Positions 17,901-26,145 of a DNA stretch of 64,000 nt are shown one piece after another. Positions within the stretch are counted from its first letter, which is position 1. Each line of letters starts with the position of its first letter. A model generated the notes under the pieces. The model searched no databases, was not told where the DNA came from, and worked only from the letters and a program-made list of their open reading frames with translations. Location of the stretch: NCBI GenBank assembly GCA_034440235.1, contig JAWXBR010000005.1, forward strand, positions 1 to 64,000. Direction: 5' to 3'. The position numbers and the translations under genes were made by a program. This DNA comes from JAWXBR01 sp034440235 (GTDB lineage Bacteria > Bacteroidota > Ignavibacteria > Kapaibacteriales > Kapaibacteriaceae).

Positions 17901-20900
17901 ACAACCACACCGAGGAAGCTGTCATAGAATTGGCAGTGGTGTAGATCAGCAATAACTCCCAGGTCAAGCCGCGAGATATGTATTCCTTCGGCGTATCGGA
18001 GGTGGTCAGATGTGAAACTCCAGCAGCGACCATCGGAACCGCCGACATATCCAACCCCGCGGAAGTAGTAAGCCCAAAGCAGATCTATGTCTACGCCAAA
18101 ATCAATTTTCGTCCAAGACCCACCACCGTCGATTGTTTGGAGGACGACACCGTGTGCGCATGCAATCCAACCAACCCAACGCGAGGCGAATCGGATACTT
18201 CGGAATTCTACATCAATCCCAACATCAATGGTGATCTGCGTCCATGTTCGGCCACCATCTATAGTGCGCCAAGCAAAGCCCCCTTCCCCAATGATCCAAC
18301 CCAATCGATGATCGACAAAGGTGATCTGTAGGAGGTTGACAGTGATGCCTAGATTGACCAACACCCACGAACGTCCATCATAGCGAAAGATCGTTCCACT
18401 ATCGCCGATGGCCCACACGTTGGAGCCCACAACGGTGATGCTACGGAATGATCGCACGGTTGAGATAGCCTCGCGCACCCACGACGTGCCATTAAACCGG
18501 AAGATTACGCCACCCTCGCCGACAAGAAATCCGTACGAGGCGTTGACAAAGATCAGAGTGGTGAACCGCACTGTTACGTTAAGGTTGATACGGATCCACG
18601 TTACACCACCATCGATACTGTAGGCTAGGTAACCATTGCTACCGCACACATATACAACACCGTTGATGAATCTGATATTGGTAATGTGGATGTTGATGTC
18701 AAGGTTGATTGATACCCATGTGATGCCTCCATCAATCGTACGCAGCACGATGCCACCTTCGCCAATCATCAATCCACGATAGAGGTCTAGAAAAACCATG
18801 TTCTCTAAACGGGTGGTTACGTTCGTGAACACACGAGAAAACGTTGTTCCGAACGAAGTAAATACATAGTCGCTGTGGAAGCGAAAGATGGTACCGCCTG
18901 CGCCAACGATGTATCCCCATCCGTTAATGAAGGTAACGGAGAACAACGAGACCGACGTATTCAGGTCAATGCGTACCCACGTGACGCCACCATCAAGTGT
19001 TTGTAGCAGGACGCCACCATCCCCGACTACATAGGCAATGTTGCGAGAGATTATGCACACACTGCGAAGGCGTACGTTTACGCCGCTTACGAGCACGGAC
19101 CACGTGAGACCACCATCAAAGGTCCTGCAAAGTGTTCCATCAGTGCCCACGAGATAACCGAACATTCCATCGAGCATCGTCAGGCTTGTGATGTCGATGT
19201 TAAGATTGAGCGTGATCCGTATCCAAGACGTACCATCATACCGCCATAGGTTGCCACCCGTACCAACGACATAGACGTAAGCACCATAGACGTACACGGC
19301 AGTGAAGTTGACATTTATAGACACGTTAAGTGTTTGACGTAGCCAAGTGGTACCGTTCCAGATAAACACGACGCCACCATGTCCAACGGCAATCCCATAG
19401 TTGTCACTGATGAAGCGGATGTCCGTTATGGTCACATTAACGTCAAGCTGAATGGTAACCCACGTCACACCCCCATTAAGCGAGTAGCGCACTACTCCAT
19501 TCTTACCGTACACGTACCAGCGTCCATTGATGATGCGAAAGCCCGTGAGATCAACGGTCGTGCCCGTGACTACAACCACCCAGGTTAGGCCACCGTCAAT
19601 GGTTCGGAATAGACGTCCACCCGTGCCAACGACGAAGCCCTCAAGGTCCGATACAAACCACACGTTCGAGAGATCGATGATCACGCCTAACTGCAGCCTT
19701 GTATATGTCACGCCAGTTGGTGGTGGAGGGGGAGGGGGCGTACATGAATCATCGATTACCAAGGCTGATGTGTATGGTACTCCCGACCCAAGGTTTACGG
19801 TGTTATTGGCAACGAGATTGTTTTGCGTCCAAGGACTACCAGGCGAGAAGCTTACCCATCTGCCACCCACGCTCCAACCTATTGAGGCCGATGTAGGAAC
19901 ACTGCCTCCATAAGAATACCAATAGCTTACGGATTGCGTTGCTTCGATTAGGAGTGCATGGACCGTGATACTTGCCTGCACATTGGGGTCTGCTGTCTTA
20001 ATTCTGCCTCGCCACGTGATGTGTAACGAATGTGCATTTCCTTGGCCACTATTCTGAATCAACACGGGATAGGTGCCAAGGACGAGATCATCCCAGAACG
20101 CAGCCAGTGTTGGAGTTGTGAGCGTTGCAAGAGCATTTGCTGGGCTTGAGGATACAGGTACTGATCCCAGACCGACGAGTCCGTTCGAGCTTACGCTGAA
20201 CGTAGTGTAGTCAACACCCTTGAATCTAAAAGTGAAGCCAATGTTCTGAAGGCTTGAAGTGGTATCATCTGCACCAGCGGCGAAGACCTGCGTGCCATTC
20301 GGGTCGTCCAGAAAGATCGCATCTTCGGAATACAAACACGTCGTATCTGCGGGTGCATAGCCACCTCCACCACCACCAATTGAGTTTTTGATCTTACGTG
20401 GTCGGTTGACGCCCACTGCATTGGTGTCACCGATCTGCTTAGCAGCGTTAGAACCCCAGGCCCACAACGTGCCAGTTGTATCGAGTAGGAAGGTGGCATC
20501 GGCTGCTGCCCATCCACTACCAATTAACGCCGTACCACCTGTACGAAACACCTGCGTCAGGCTGGCGCGATTATCATTGGTGCCGTCACCAATTTGTCCA
20601 GACCAATTTTGCCCCATCGTGTAGACCGCGTGTTCAAGAGTGGTCACCACAACATGGTAATACCCACTTGAGACCTGCAAAAAACCACTGGCACCAGCAG
20701 GCAACGATACCTTTGTGGGTTTGGTGACTATAGTCCCGGTTACGCCTACGCCTAGTTGCCCATAGCTATTGTCTCCCCACACATACATCTCGCCGTCTGC
20801 CGTGATCGCACACGTAGACAATCTACCCGCCGAGATCCACGTTACATCGCCCATTTGTGCTGGCGCTGAAATAGCTGCAGGAGACAAGTGTTGGGAACTG

Positions 20901-21559
20901 TCCGTATGTGCTACTTGAGAATAAACGTTATTTCCCCATCCATAGAGTTTTCCGTCATTGGCTTTTGCAATGGTATGCACGCCACCAGCCCACACAGCCG
21001 TCCATGACGTAACTCCAGCTGGCATCGGTACCTCTGTTGGCGTCGTCCGATCTATCATATCGCCCAGGCCTAGCATTCCACCCTCATTCTGACCGAACGC
21101 CCAAAGTTTACCGTCTTTAGTAAGTGCCATCGAAAAGTTGTAACCACAGGCAACCATCTTCCACGAATTCGCGCCACTTGGGACAATGATGGGTTGAAAC
21201 GTGCCTCCGGCGGCATTGCCAAGTCTACCGTTACCAGGGTAGCCAGCACCATATAGCTTCCCCGAATTGGTGATTCCCAACGTGTGGGAAATACCCGCAG
21301 CAATTTGTCTCCAACCATACCCTCCAGCGGGACTCGACACCAATGTTGGTTCATCCACAGTACTACCATGAACGGTTATGTCCAGCCCTAGTTGGCTGGA
21401 ATAGTTATTCCCCCACGCGTAGAGAGATGTATCAGACAACATGAATGTTGACTCACTAAACGAATGTGGCATTGACTGTGCCGCAACGCTACCACTCCCG
21501 AACAACAGCCCTGTAACTAGCAAACCATACTTGGTTAGAATCCTTGCAATAGGTCCCAC
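14957..21559 (-). CDS. giant T9SS surface protein: RCC1 and Ycf48-like propellers, LamG, Ig, sorting tail
   Basis: A 2200-residue secreted protein. Order of parts: signal peptide (1-28); seven RCC1 repeats (about 40-395); an unassigned beta region (400-605) ending in a Pro6 linker; 21 Ycf48/BNR-like repeats (about 615-1480) with the recurring GEGG...RTIDGGxTWV pattern; a LamG/concanavalin-like domain (about 1484-1690); three Ig-like domains (about 1850-2100, each with YQWR or YQWI); and a T9SS tail starting RIYPQPAATS and ending VSVLR. The 21 repeats fall into three blocks of seven, each closed by a blade with FHSDY, FTSDH or FTYDL in place of the Trp motif. GTG start preceded by AGGAGG. Likely an adhesin or surface scaffold; ligand unknown. 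Confidence 0.85.
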   Translation of the reverse strand: MGPIARILTKYGLLVTGLLFGSGSVAAQSMPHSFSESTFMLSDTSLYAWGNNYSSQLGLDITVHGSTVDEPTLVSSPAGGYGWRQIAAGISHTLGITNSGKLYGAGYPGNGRLGNAAGGTFQPIIVPSGANSWKMVACGYNFSMALTKDGKLWAFGQNEGGMLGLGDMIDRTTPTEVPMPAGVTSWTAVWAGGVHTIAKANDGKLYGWGNNVYSQVAHTDSSQHLSPAAISAPAQMGDVTWISAGRLSTCAITADGEMYVWGDNSYGQLGVGVTGTIVTKPTKVSLPAGASGFLQVSSGYYHVVVTTLEHAVYTMGQNWSGQIGDGTNDNRASLTQVFRTGGTALIGSGWAAADATFLLDTTGTLWAWGSNAAKQIGDTNAVGVNRPRKIKNSIGGGGGGYAPADTTCLYSEDAIFLDDPNGTQVFAAGADDTTSSLQNIGFTFRFKGVDYTTFSVSSNGLVGLGSVPVSSSPANALATLTTPTLAAFWDDLVLGTYPVLIQNSGQGNAHSLHITWRGRIKTADPNVQASITVHALLIEATQSVSYWYSYGGSVPTSASIGWSVGGRWVSFSPGSPWTQNNLVANNTVNLGSGVPYTSALVIDDSCTPPPPPPPTGVTYTRLQLGVIIDLSNVWFVSDLEGFVVGTGGRLFRTIDGGLTWVVVVTGTTVDLTGFRIINGRWYVYGKNGVVRYSLNGGVTWVTIQLDVNVTITDIRFISDNYGIAVGHGGVVFIWNGTTWLRQTLNVSINVNFTAVYVYGAYVYVVGTGGNLWRYDGTSWIRITLNLNIDITSLTMLDGMFGYLVGTDGTLCRTFDGGLTWSVLVSGVNVRLRSVCIISRNIAYVVGDGGVLLQTLDGGVTWVRIDLNTSVSLFSVTFINGWGYIVGAGGTIFRFHSDYVFTSFGTTFSRVFTNVTTRLENMVFLDLYRGLMIGEGGIVLRTIDGGITWVSINLDINIHITNIRFINGVVYVCGSNGYLAYSIDGGVTWIRINLNVTVRFTTLIFVNASYGFLVGEGGVIFRFNGTSWVREAISTVRSFRSITVVGSNVWAIGDSGTIFRYDGRSWVLVNLGITVNLLQITFVDHRLGWIIGEGGFAWRTIDGGRTWTQITIDVGIDVEFRSIRFASRWVGWIACAHGVVLQTIDGGGSWTKIDFGVDIDLLWAYYFRGVGYVGGSDGRCWSFTSDHLRYAEGIHISRLDLGVIADLHHCQFYDSFLGVVVGNDGVLRITTTGGLSWIQRGLTLSVRLRGATFVDSVLFVVGDNGTICRSLDLGITWFRFPINTSDHFYSIAMLNRNDGFAVGQYGAIWRYNGSRWTKMTVQTTQTFTRVFMSGHVCFAVGKFGVIYQWDGATWRQVIGLGSQDLCDISFSDAQFGLIVGDGGCVLRTIDGGRTWVRVNIGLTVRINALHIVSRELIFAVCNGGVLLRSTNGGTSWVQIHIATEDLVGITFNAGYGWIVGLSGRAYGFTYDLIDARMYRFSTIRKGLNFDGENTFVDLGRKSSFGVDKSLSLMAWIYPTAFGEFSGIIGNRRLIGADSRGYGLILNRFGQVGMVITRSNGVAQWVWSDSTVKLNRWSHVSGVFDGTSMQIYIDGVVRGRISFATMQMLPTDDKMTIGWYQGYYRSFFNGSIDDVSIWGTACPQSHVRRSMHDRLVGIEPWLIGAWHVGEGGGRSVMDVTTGHEDMVVAGNSVERTPLVSVGRSWHGIVDRVGNFYVDGTDSRFDIRTITKSTEVTVHSLVDVESISAPPRSGRIFPRMWIVQTHVPTAFTGTWQLILGPTAMSPRDVTDPSRWVLYRRQLPYTGNWTLVSTSTAIDAKTGTLTFPLLDWDGQYIVGCTGDSPLDVRLDAAVVVQPVDITVCEDNTAELSVLASGTNLRYQWRRGGKAIVGANDRTYRISSTQQADRASYDVVIDAQTTSGATSLLGHLDLSLAPTIASQPRDRRICEGGMLDLGIVASGTNITYQWIHNGKKLTGADTYRFIVTSSTATDSGWYKVQVGGACQPWVVTDSVYVGIDLRPFVQKHPRDTSVTVGASVHLFVRALHDVTSYQWRKNGVNLIGQTEPGFDIDSAVLADTGMYDVIVNGPCGSDTSMVAQVNVRNVVSHVFAEDEEQGTARIYPQPAATSVTIDLTDMNISSLKGATCLLIDVNGQLVMDLTSEITASSGSVFTIDVQSITSGIYSCVIRSEEVTRFVGSVSVLR

Positions 21560-21573
21560 GTGACCCTCCTACC

Positions 21574-21602
21574 CTTATATTTAGAGAACTGGAATGGTGC
21601 AA
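21574..21602 (-). promoter_or_regulatory. possible promoter of the giant surface-protein gene
   Basis: On the minus strand TTGCAC is followed after 17 bases by TATAAG, just upstream of the AGGAGG and GTG start. The -35 match is weak and the implied leader would be only about ten bases, so this is tentative. Confidence 0.3.
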
Positions 21603-21665
21603 GGATCGACGGTCTGCGCTTAGTGCTCCCTACTTAGCCCTACCTATTTTCTGGAATATTCTACC

Positions 21666-23528
21666 GTGGACGCTTCCGATCTTCTCAGCAGGGCGGCTGA
21701 CTTCATCAAACTTGGAAACGCACAGGAGGCTGAACGTTTATGTTGGATCGTTCTGAATGCACCTAGCCCCAAGAATGGCAGTCCGTCCAGCCCCAGTCTG
21801 CATCAACGTGCGGACGCCTATCACCGCTTGGCACTAACACTGTGTGATCTAGGCAAGTATGCCGACGCAGTTCTCTATGGCCAGCATGCTGAAGAGGCGT
21901 ATAGGACAGTGAATGATGAGGGCAGCTGCGGTGGCGCGGTGACTGTTCAGGGATCGGCCTACATTGGCCTAGGTGACTATGCCCATGCGCTGGAGCGCTT
22001 CCTCACCGCGAGAACAATGGTTCAGCGAGCTGGGGACAGAGAACGCGAGTGTCAGGTGCTCTGCAAAATTGGTCATGCACATCTGAAAATTGGTGAGCTC
22101 ATCAAGGCACGCAATGCCTACGTAGAGTCGGCCGACCTTGCACGACACCTAGGTAATGACCAACAACTTGCCAATGCCAAAGGCGGCCTTGGCCTTGTAT
22201 ACCGACATCTGGGTGACCCTCCATTGGCAATACAAGCACTTGAGGAATCCCTTGAGGTAGACACACGATTGGGCAACTTACCGGAGCGCGCGCGACACCT
22301 TGGTAACCTAGGGAACGTGTATCAGGAACTTGGCGATCTTCATCGTGCAATTCAACTGTACGAAGATGCTCTTGCAGTATGCCAGCAACTTGGTCAGCGT
22401 AAGTGTGAAGCCACTTGGCTTCACAATCTCGGTGTTGTCCATCAAACACTTGGCGATCTCGACACGGCATTACAACACTTCGAAAAGGCGCTTGACATTG
22501 AGATATCTTTTGATTTAAAAGCGGAGCAGGTGCGTTCTTATGGACGTATCGCAAGCATCCATTCAGAACGAGGCGAGTATGACGCTGCAATCTCGCTCTT
22601 GGAACGTGTCCTTGCTTTGACACAGGACTACGGCATCGCCGCCGAATTACCGATGTGGCGTTCTAACCTAGCACACATTCACACGCTTGCTGGAAATCTT
22701 GCCTCTGCTCAGATGCTTCTCAACGACGCAATCCCACAACTAGAGACCCAAGGCAATGTCCACCAAATCGGCGCTGCATGGCACTTTCAAGCGGTTGTCC
22801 TTGCCGACGTGCGAAGTCCCAATCACGATAAAGCTGCAGCCATCGAGCTTATAGAACGGGCGCTTGATCTGTTTACCAAAGTCAAAGCCAAACGTAATAT
22901 GATTGAAGCCCATGAATCTCTGTCGGCATTGTACAAAGCACAAGGATCTTGGACTGCGTCCACTCACCATCAAGCAACGGCATTATTGCTGAGCAGCGAA
23001 CTCATCAATGAAGAAATCAAACTGTATGCTCAGAGGACGCACTTTCAACGCCAGATCGGCGATGTCCGTCGTGAACAAGAATTCGAACGCATTGCCTACC
23101 GTACCAAGGATGTAGAGCTTCAACAACTCATCGATCGACTGGTCGAGAAAAACAACCTACTGCGTCAGATTTCCCAACAAGTCGAATCTGCAAAACAGCA
23201 TATGCGACCGCAAGGTACCGAGCAACTGGAACAGTTGCTGAACCATATCAACAATAGTTTGCGTTCGGACGCTACGGTTCAGACCATCGATCAGCTCCTA
23301 TCTGAGGCATATAAATCCTTGGTTGAACGTCTTCGGCTGCGTGTCGCAGCCATCACCGAGATGGAGGTCAAGGTAGCGATGCTACTGTTCCGTCAGATGA
23401 CATCTGCAAACATCGCTGGTCTTCTGTTTTTGTCAAAGAGAACGGTCGAAGCACATCGGCACAACCTTCGCAAGAAGCTTGGCCTTCACGCAACAGAGGA
23501 CATCTACTTATTCTTGAAGCAGTTGTAA
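21666..23528 (+). CDS. TPR-repeat transcription regulator with C-terminal LuxR HTH
   Basis: A 620-residue cytoplasmic protein. About eleven TPR units (residues 5-455) show the usual pattern, for example NLGNVYQELGDLHRAIQLYEDAL. A coiled-coil linker (about 480-550) follows, then a LuxR/GerE helix-turn-helix in the last 65 residues (LLFLSKRTVEAHRHNLRKKL). No sensor or ATPase domain is seen, so input is probably by protein contact through the TPRs. The start is GTG with no clear SD; the palindrome GAATATTC lies five bases upstream. It diverges from the giant surface-protein gene across 106 bp, so it is a candidate regulator of that gene. The target is inferred from position. Confidence 0.85.
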   Translation: MDASDLLSRAADFIKLGNAQEAERLCWIVLNAPSPKNGSPSSPSLHQRADAYHRLALTLCDLGKYADAVLYGQHAEEAYRTVNDEGSCGGAVTVQGSAYIGLGDYAHALERFLTARTMVQRAGDRERECQVLCKIGHAHLKIGELIKARNAYVESADLARHLGNDQQLANAKGGLGLVYRHLGDPPLAIQALEESLEVDTRLGNLPERARHLGNLGNVYQELGDLHRAIQLYEDALAVCQQLGQRKCEATWLHNLGVVHQTLGDLDTALQHFEKALDIEISFDLKAEQVRSYGRIASIHSERGEYDAAISLLERVLALTQDYGIAAELPMWRSNLAHIHTLAGNLASAQMLLNDAIPQLETQGNVHQIGAAWHFQAVVLADVRSPNHDKAAAIELIERALDLFTKVKAKRNMIEAHESLSALYKAQGSWTASTHHQATALLLSSELINEEIKLYAQRTHFQRQIGDVRREQEFERIAYRTKDVELQQLIDRLVEKNNLLRQISQQVESAKQHMRPQGTEQLEQLLNHINNSLRSDATVQTIDQLLSEAYKSLVERLRLRVAAITEMEVKVAMLLFRQMTSANIAGLLFLSKRTVEAHRHNLRKKLGLHATEDIYLFLKQL

Positions 23529-23534
23529 TTGCTT

Positions 23535-23830
23535 TGTGACGTATGCAGCTCGTTCTATTCGAGCCACTGATGTCGTGAATGAACTAAGCAAACTGTTTGT
23601 TCAACGCGGTACGCCAGAGCATCTGCGCAGTGACAATGACCCGGAGTTCGTGGCGAGGTTCCTGTGTTGCTGACTGGACGATATGGACGTACAGACATCT
23701 ACATCACACCGGGCAGTCAGTGGGAGCGGACGCGAGCCCAGCGTCCGCGGATTCATCGAATCGTTCAACAGACGCATACGTGCGGAATTTCTCAACGGTG
23801 AATTGTTTACGACAAGTGATCTCAAAGTTT
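23535..23830 (+). pseudogene. IS3-family transposase (ORFB) fragment
   Basis: Part of an integrase core is readable in two frames. The first gives IRATDVVNELSKLFVQRGTP and RSDNDPEFVARF, then stops. A shifted frame gives TDIYITPGSQWE, and another shift gives FIESFNRRIRAEFLNGELF. These match the catalytic DNxPEF and ESFNxxxRxE blocks of IS3-type transposases. Both ends and the upstream ORFA are missing, and frameshifts are present, so it is inactive. It begins right after the TPR-LuxR stop codon. Confidence 0.8.
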
Positions 23831-23914
23831 CTACATCTACAGAACTCAAATCGATAACGCTCCAACGACGATTCGAACGATTACGATGCGATTGACATCG
23901 GGCGTTACTCGATC

Positions 23915-24016
23915 GCAGCGCGAATTACGACGAGTCGATAAGAATCGATCCGACGAATTCCCTCGAATCGACAATCATCACTTATCAGCGCTGCGCAATC
24001 AAAACCCGAGATTGAC
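23915..24016. repeat. inverted repeat, left copy
   Basis: Reverse-complemented, this stretch matches 25981-26117 over most of its length. The clearest blocks are TGATGATTGTCGATTCGAGG and AATTCGTCGGATCGATTCT followed by ATCGACTCGTCGT. The right copy has about 45 extra bases between the two blocks. The pair encloses the broken sialidase-like gene and repeat clusters C and D. Confidence 0.8.
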
Positions 24017-24099
24017 TGACTCTTACTCGCGCCCAAAACCTTCATACACGCGATGCTAATAGCCGTCTCGATATCTCACGCGCCATAAGACTCGCGTCA

Positions 24100-24160
24100 C
24101 GAACAAACGTCTCAAAATCTCTCGCGAAACCAAAACTCGAGATTTCTCGACGCTTATCTA
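24100..24160. repeat. palindromic intergenic repeat, cluster C
   Basis: One full unit: outer arm CGAACAAACGTC (24100-24111), inner arms AATCTC (24116-24121) and GAGATT (24139-24144), then a right outer arm GACGCTTAT that is less well kept. A degenerate second unit may lie at 24060-24100. The gap 23831-24268 otherwise has no gene. Confidence 0.8.
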
Positions 24161-24268
24161 CTTTGCGAATGCAGCATCGAATAAGGTTTCGTGGTGCGCC
24201 TATTACGATAACGATCTTTGCATCGACACTCTGTTGCAGCTATCGAATTTCCGTCGGCCAATCCTATC

Positions 24269-25619
24269 ATGAATTATTCTAGAGCCTTTCGACACACAGC
24301 CTGCTTTCTATTCCTGACGTATAACAAAGGTGAATCATGGACGCATGTCACTGATAGACTCCAGAGTGCTCAGTATCTCCCAGGACGTGGTATTTATGCT
24401 GTAGGCTATGATTTTGTTGTGGATTCTGCAAAGCCAGATTCAAGACCGCAGAGATTCTGGATCGTTCGAAAAGGACAACTCGTCAACGAAGACACGATAG
24501 GCGATGGTCACGATCTCTATCCATTACCGATTAGTGATATGATTGCTCATCCCCTAACGCCACAGGTTGTGTTCTATCAAGGATATTCTAAATCTGTCGT
24601 CGGCATCACAAACGTATACTATTTTACGATCTACGAGGGCCGCACTTGGAATCACCTTGATGTGCCTCCTCCAACAGAAGGCTTCGGTTTCCAAATCGAG
24701 TTACGTTTTGACTATGCGGATGCAGCAGTCTGGTATTTCGGAGTAGATGGCGACGACGTATTTGGTGGAGATCGTCCGACTGAGTGGCATAAGACATCAG
24801 ACTCTGGTAAGACGTTTGAGCGCGTTCAGAAAATAGGAAGGTTGAATGGCCTCTTTGGCGAAGGCACGTATGTCGAAATCGTGCAGACTCGTGGCAGGCC
24901 GAATACAGAGACAGAAGTACCAGTGAACCTCAGAGTGACGACGCTTGCTACCGGTAGACAAGACACATTGCAATGGTTTCAGAGTATTCAAAAGTCTTTG
25001 TTTCCGAACATCGACACCTCTGTTGTTTACATATATACGATTGCTCGGCTGAACTCAGAAACACAGCAGAATTTCGGGATATCACCCCGATGTACGTGGC
25101 CTATTCATCTTTCAGGTACATGTAGATTCTCTTGATGACTCAACGTCATGGGATGGTTTGGCAATAACTACGGACACCGGAAGGACGTGGTCTTGGCTAC
25201 TACGCCCTGTTCGCTATCTCGGTTCGCAACGCATTACAATTGATCCGAAAGACAAAATTGTCTACCTCGCAATCGATGCAACCAACAATATCGAGGAGGC
25301 GGATAAGAATTTTCTTTTGTTAAGGATATCGCCTTGGGCCGTTAGTGTGCCGCAATATGAATTGACACACAAAGAGCGATTTGCGTGGCCAAACCCCGCA
25401 TCTAGTTTCCTTCGCATACGCTGCATCGATTGTTCCGATGTAGTCGTTCATGTAATCGACGTTCTCGGTCGTGGGGTCGAGAATGCTGCTGTCAGCATGG
25501 ATTCTGATGCTGACAACGAGATGACTGTAGATGTCCGCAGTATTCCGCAAGGTAGTTACTTGGTACGCTTGTCCAAAGGTGACGATGCGTGGTCGATACC
25601 AGTTGTTATCCTTCGTTAG
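24269..25619 (+). pseudogene. sialidase-like (BNR) T9SS-secreted protein gene, frameshifted and 5'-truncated
   Basis: Two adjoining frames form one protein. The first (to 25135) has BNR-like motifs such as YNKGESWTHV, YEGRTWNHLDV and TSDSGKTFERV. The second, ending at 25619, begins with DVRGLFIFQVHVDSLDD, has TDTGRTWSW and finishes with a T9SS tail (FAWPNPASSF ... PVVILR). Removing one C from CCCC at 25085-25088 joins them as ISPDVRGLF. No signal peptide is found at the 5' end, so the front is missing too. The listed start is the first ATG and is arbitrary. A sequencing error could explain the shift but not the missing front. Confidence 0.75.
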
Positions 25620-25668
25620 CATCCTAGTCATAAGGAACGATCGTCAACAGCACAAACGATGAAGTGTG

Positions 25669-25975
25669 GCGCGAATGAGCGTCGAAGAATCTCGAGTTGT
25701 AGCTTCGCGAGAGATGCTGAGACGGCTATTCGGGTCGTGTGTTTGGTGACGCGAATGAGCGTCGTGAAATCTTGTGTTTTCATCGCGGTGCGAATGAGCG
25801 TCGAAGAATCTCGAGTTTCGGCTTCGCGAGAGATTTTGAGACGGTTATTCGTGTCGCGAGTATGACGGCGCGAGAGATTTTTGAGACCGTTATTCGTGTC
25901 GCGTGTATGATCGCACGTGAGATTTTGAGACGGTTATTCGCGTCGCGTATATGATGGCACGCAGTGCGAATGGGC
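25669..25975. repeat. palindromic intergenic repeat, cluster D (several copies)
   Basis: The best copy (25791-25851) has outer arms CGAATGAGCGTC and GACGGTTATTCG and inner arms AATCTC and GAGATT. Other full or half units begin near 25670, 25750, 25870 and 25915. Units are 60-70 bp. No gene is supported in 25620-26145. Confidence 0.88.
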
Positions 25976-25980
25976 CCGGT

Positions 25981-26117
25981 AAATCTCGAGTCTTGATTCG
26001 CGACGCCGATGAGTGATGATTGTCGATTCGAGGGATTTCAGAGGAAGAGCGAGTTTTGGCTTCGCGAGCGATGACGAGTGAATTCGTCGGATCGATTCTC
26101 ATCGACTCGTCGTTATT
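25981..26117. repeat. inverted repeat, right copy
   Basis: Partner of the left copy at 23915-24016 in opposite orientation. It carries about 45 extra bases (roughly 26035-26079) that contain the core of the palindromic repeat, close to GAGTTTTGGCTTCGCGAG. Confidence 0.8.
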
Positions 26118-26145
26118 CGCGACGCGATGAATTTTACTCCGAGGT

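Noticed and set aside
23535..23830. Active insertion sequence
   Set aside because: No terminal inverted repeats or ORFA were found and the transposase core is broken by stops and frame changes.
25669..26117. Possible CRISPR array in the repeat cluster
   Set aside because: Units are 60-70 bp, imperfect, irregularly spaced and palindromic over the whole length; intervals are not unique spacers and no cas genes are nearby.
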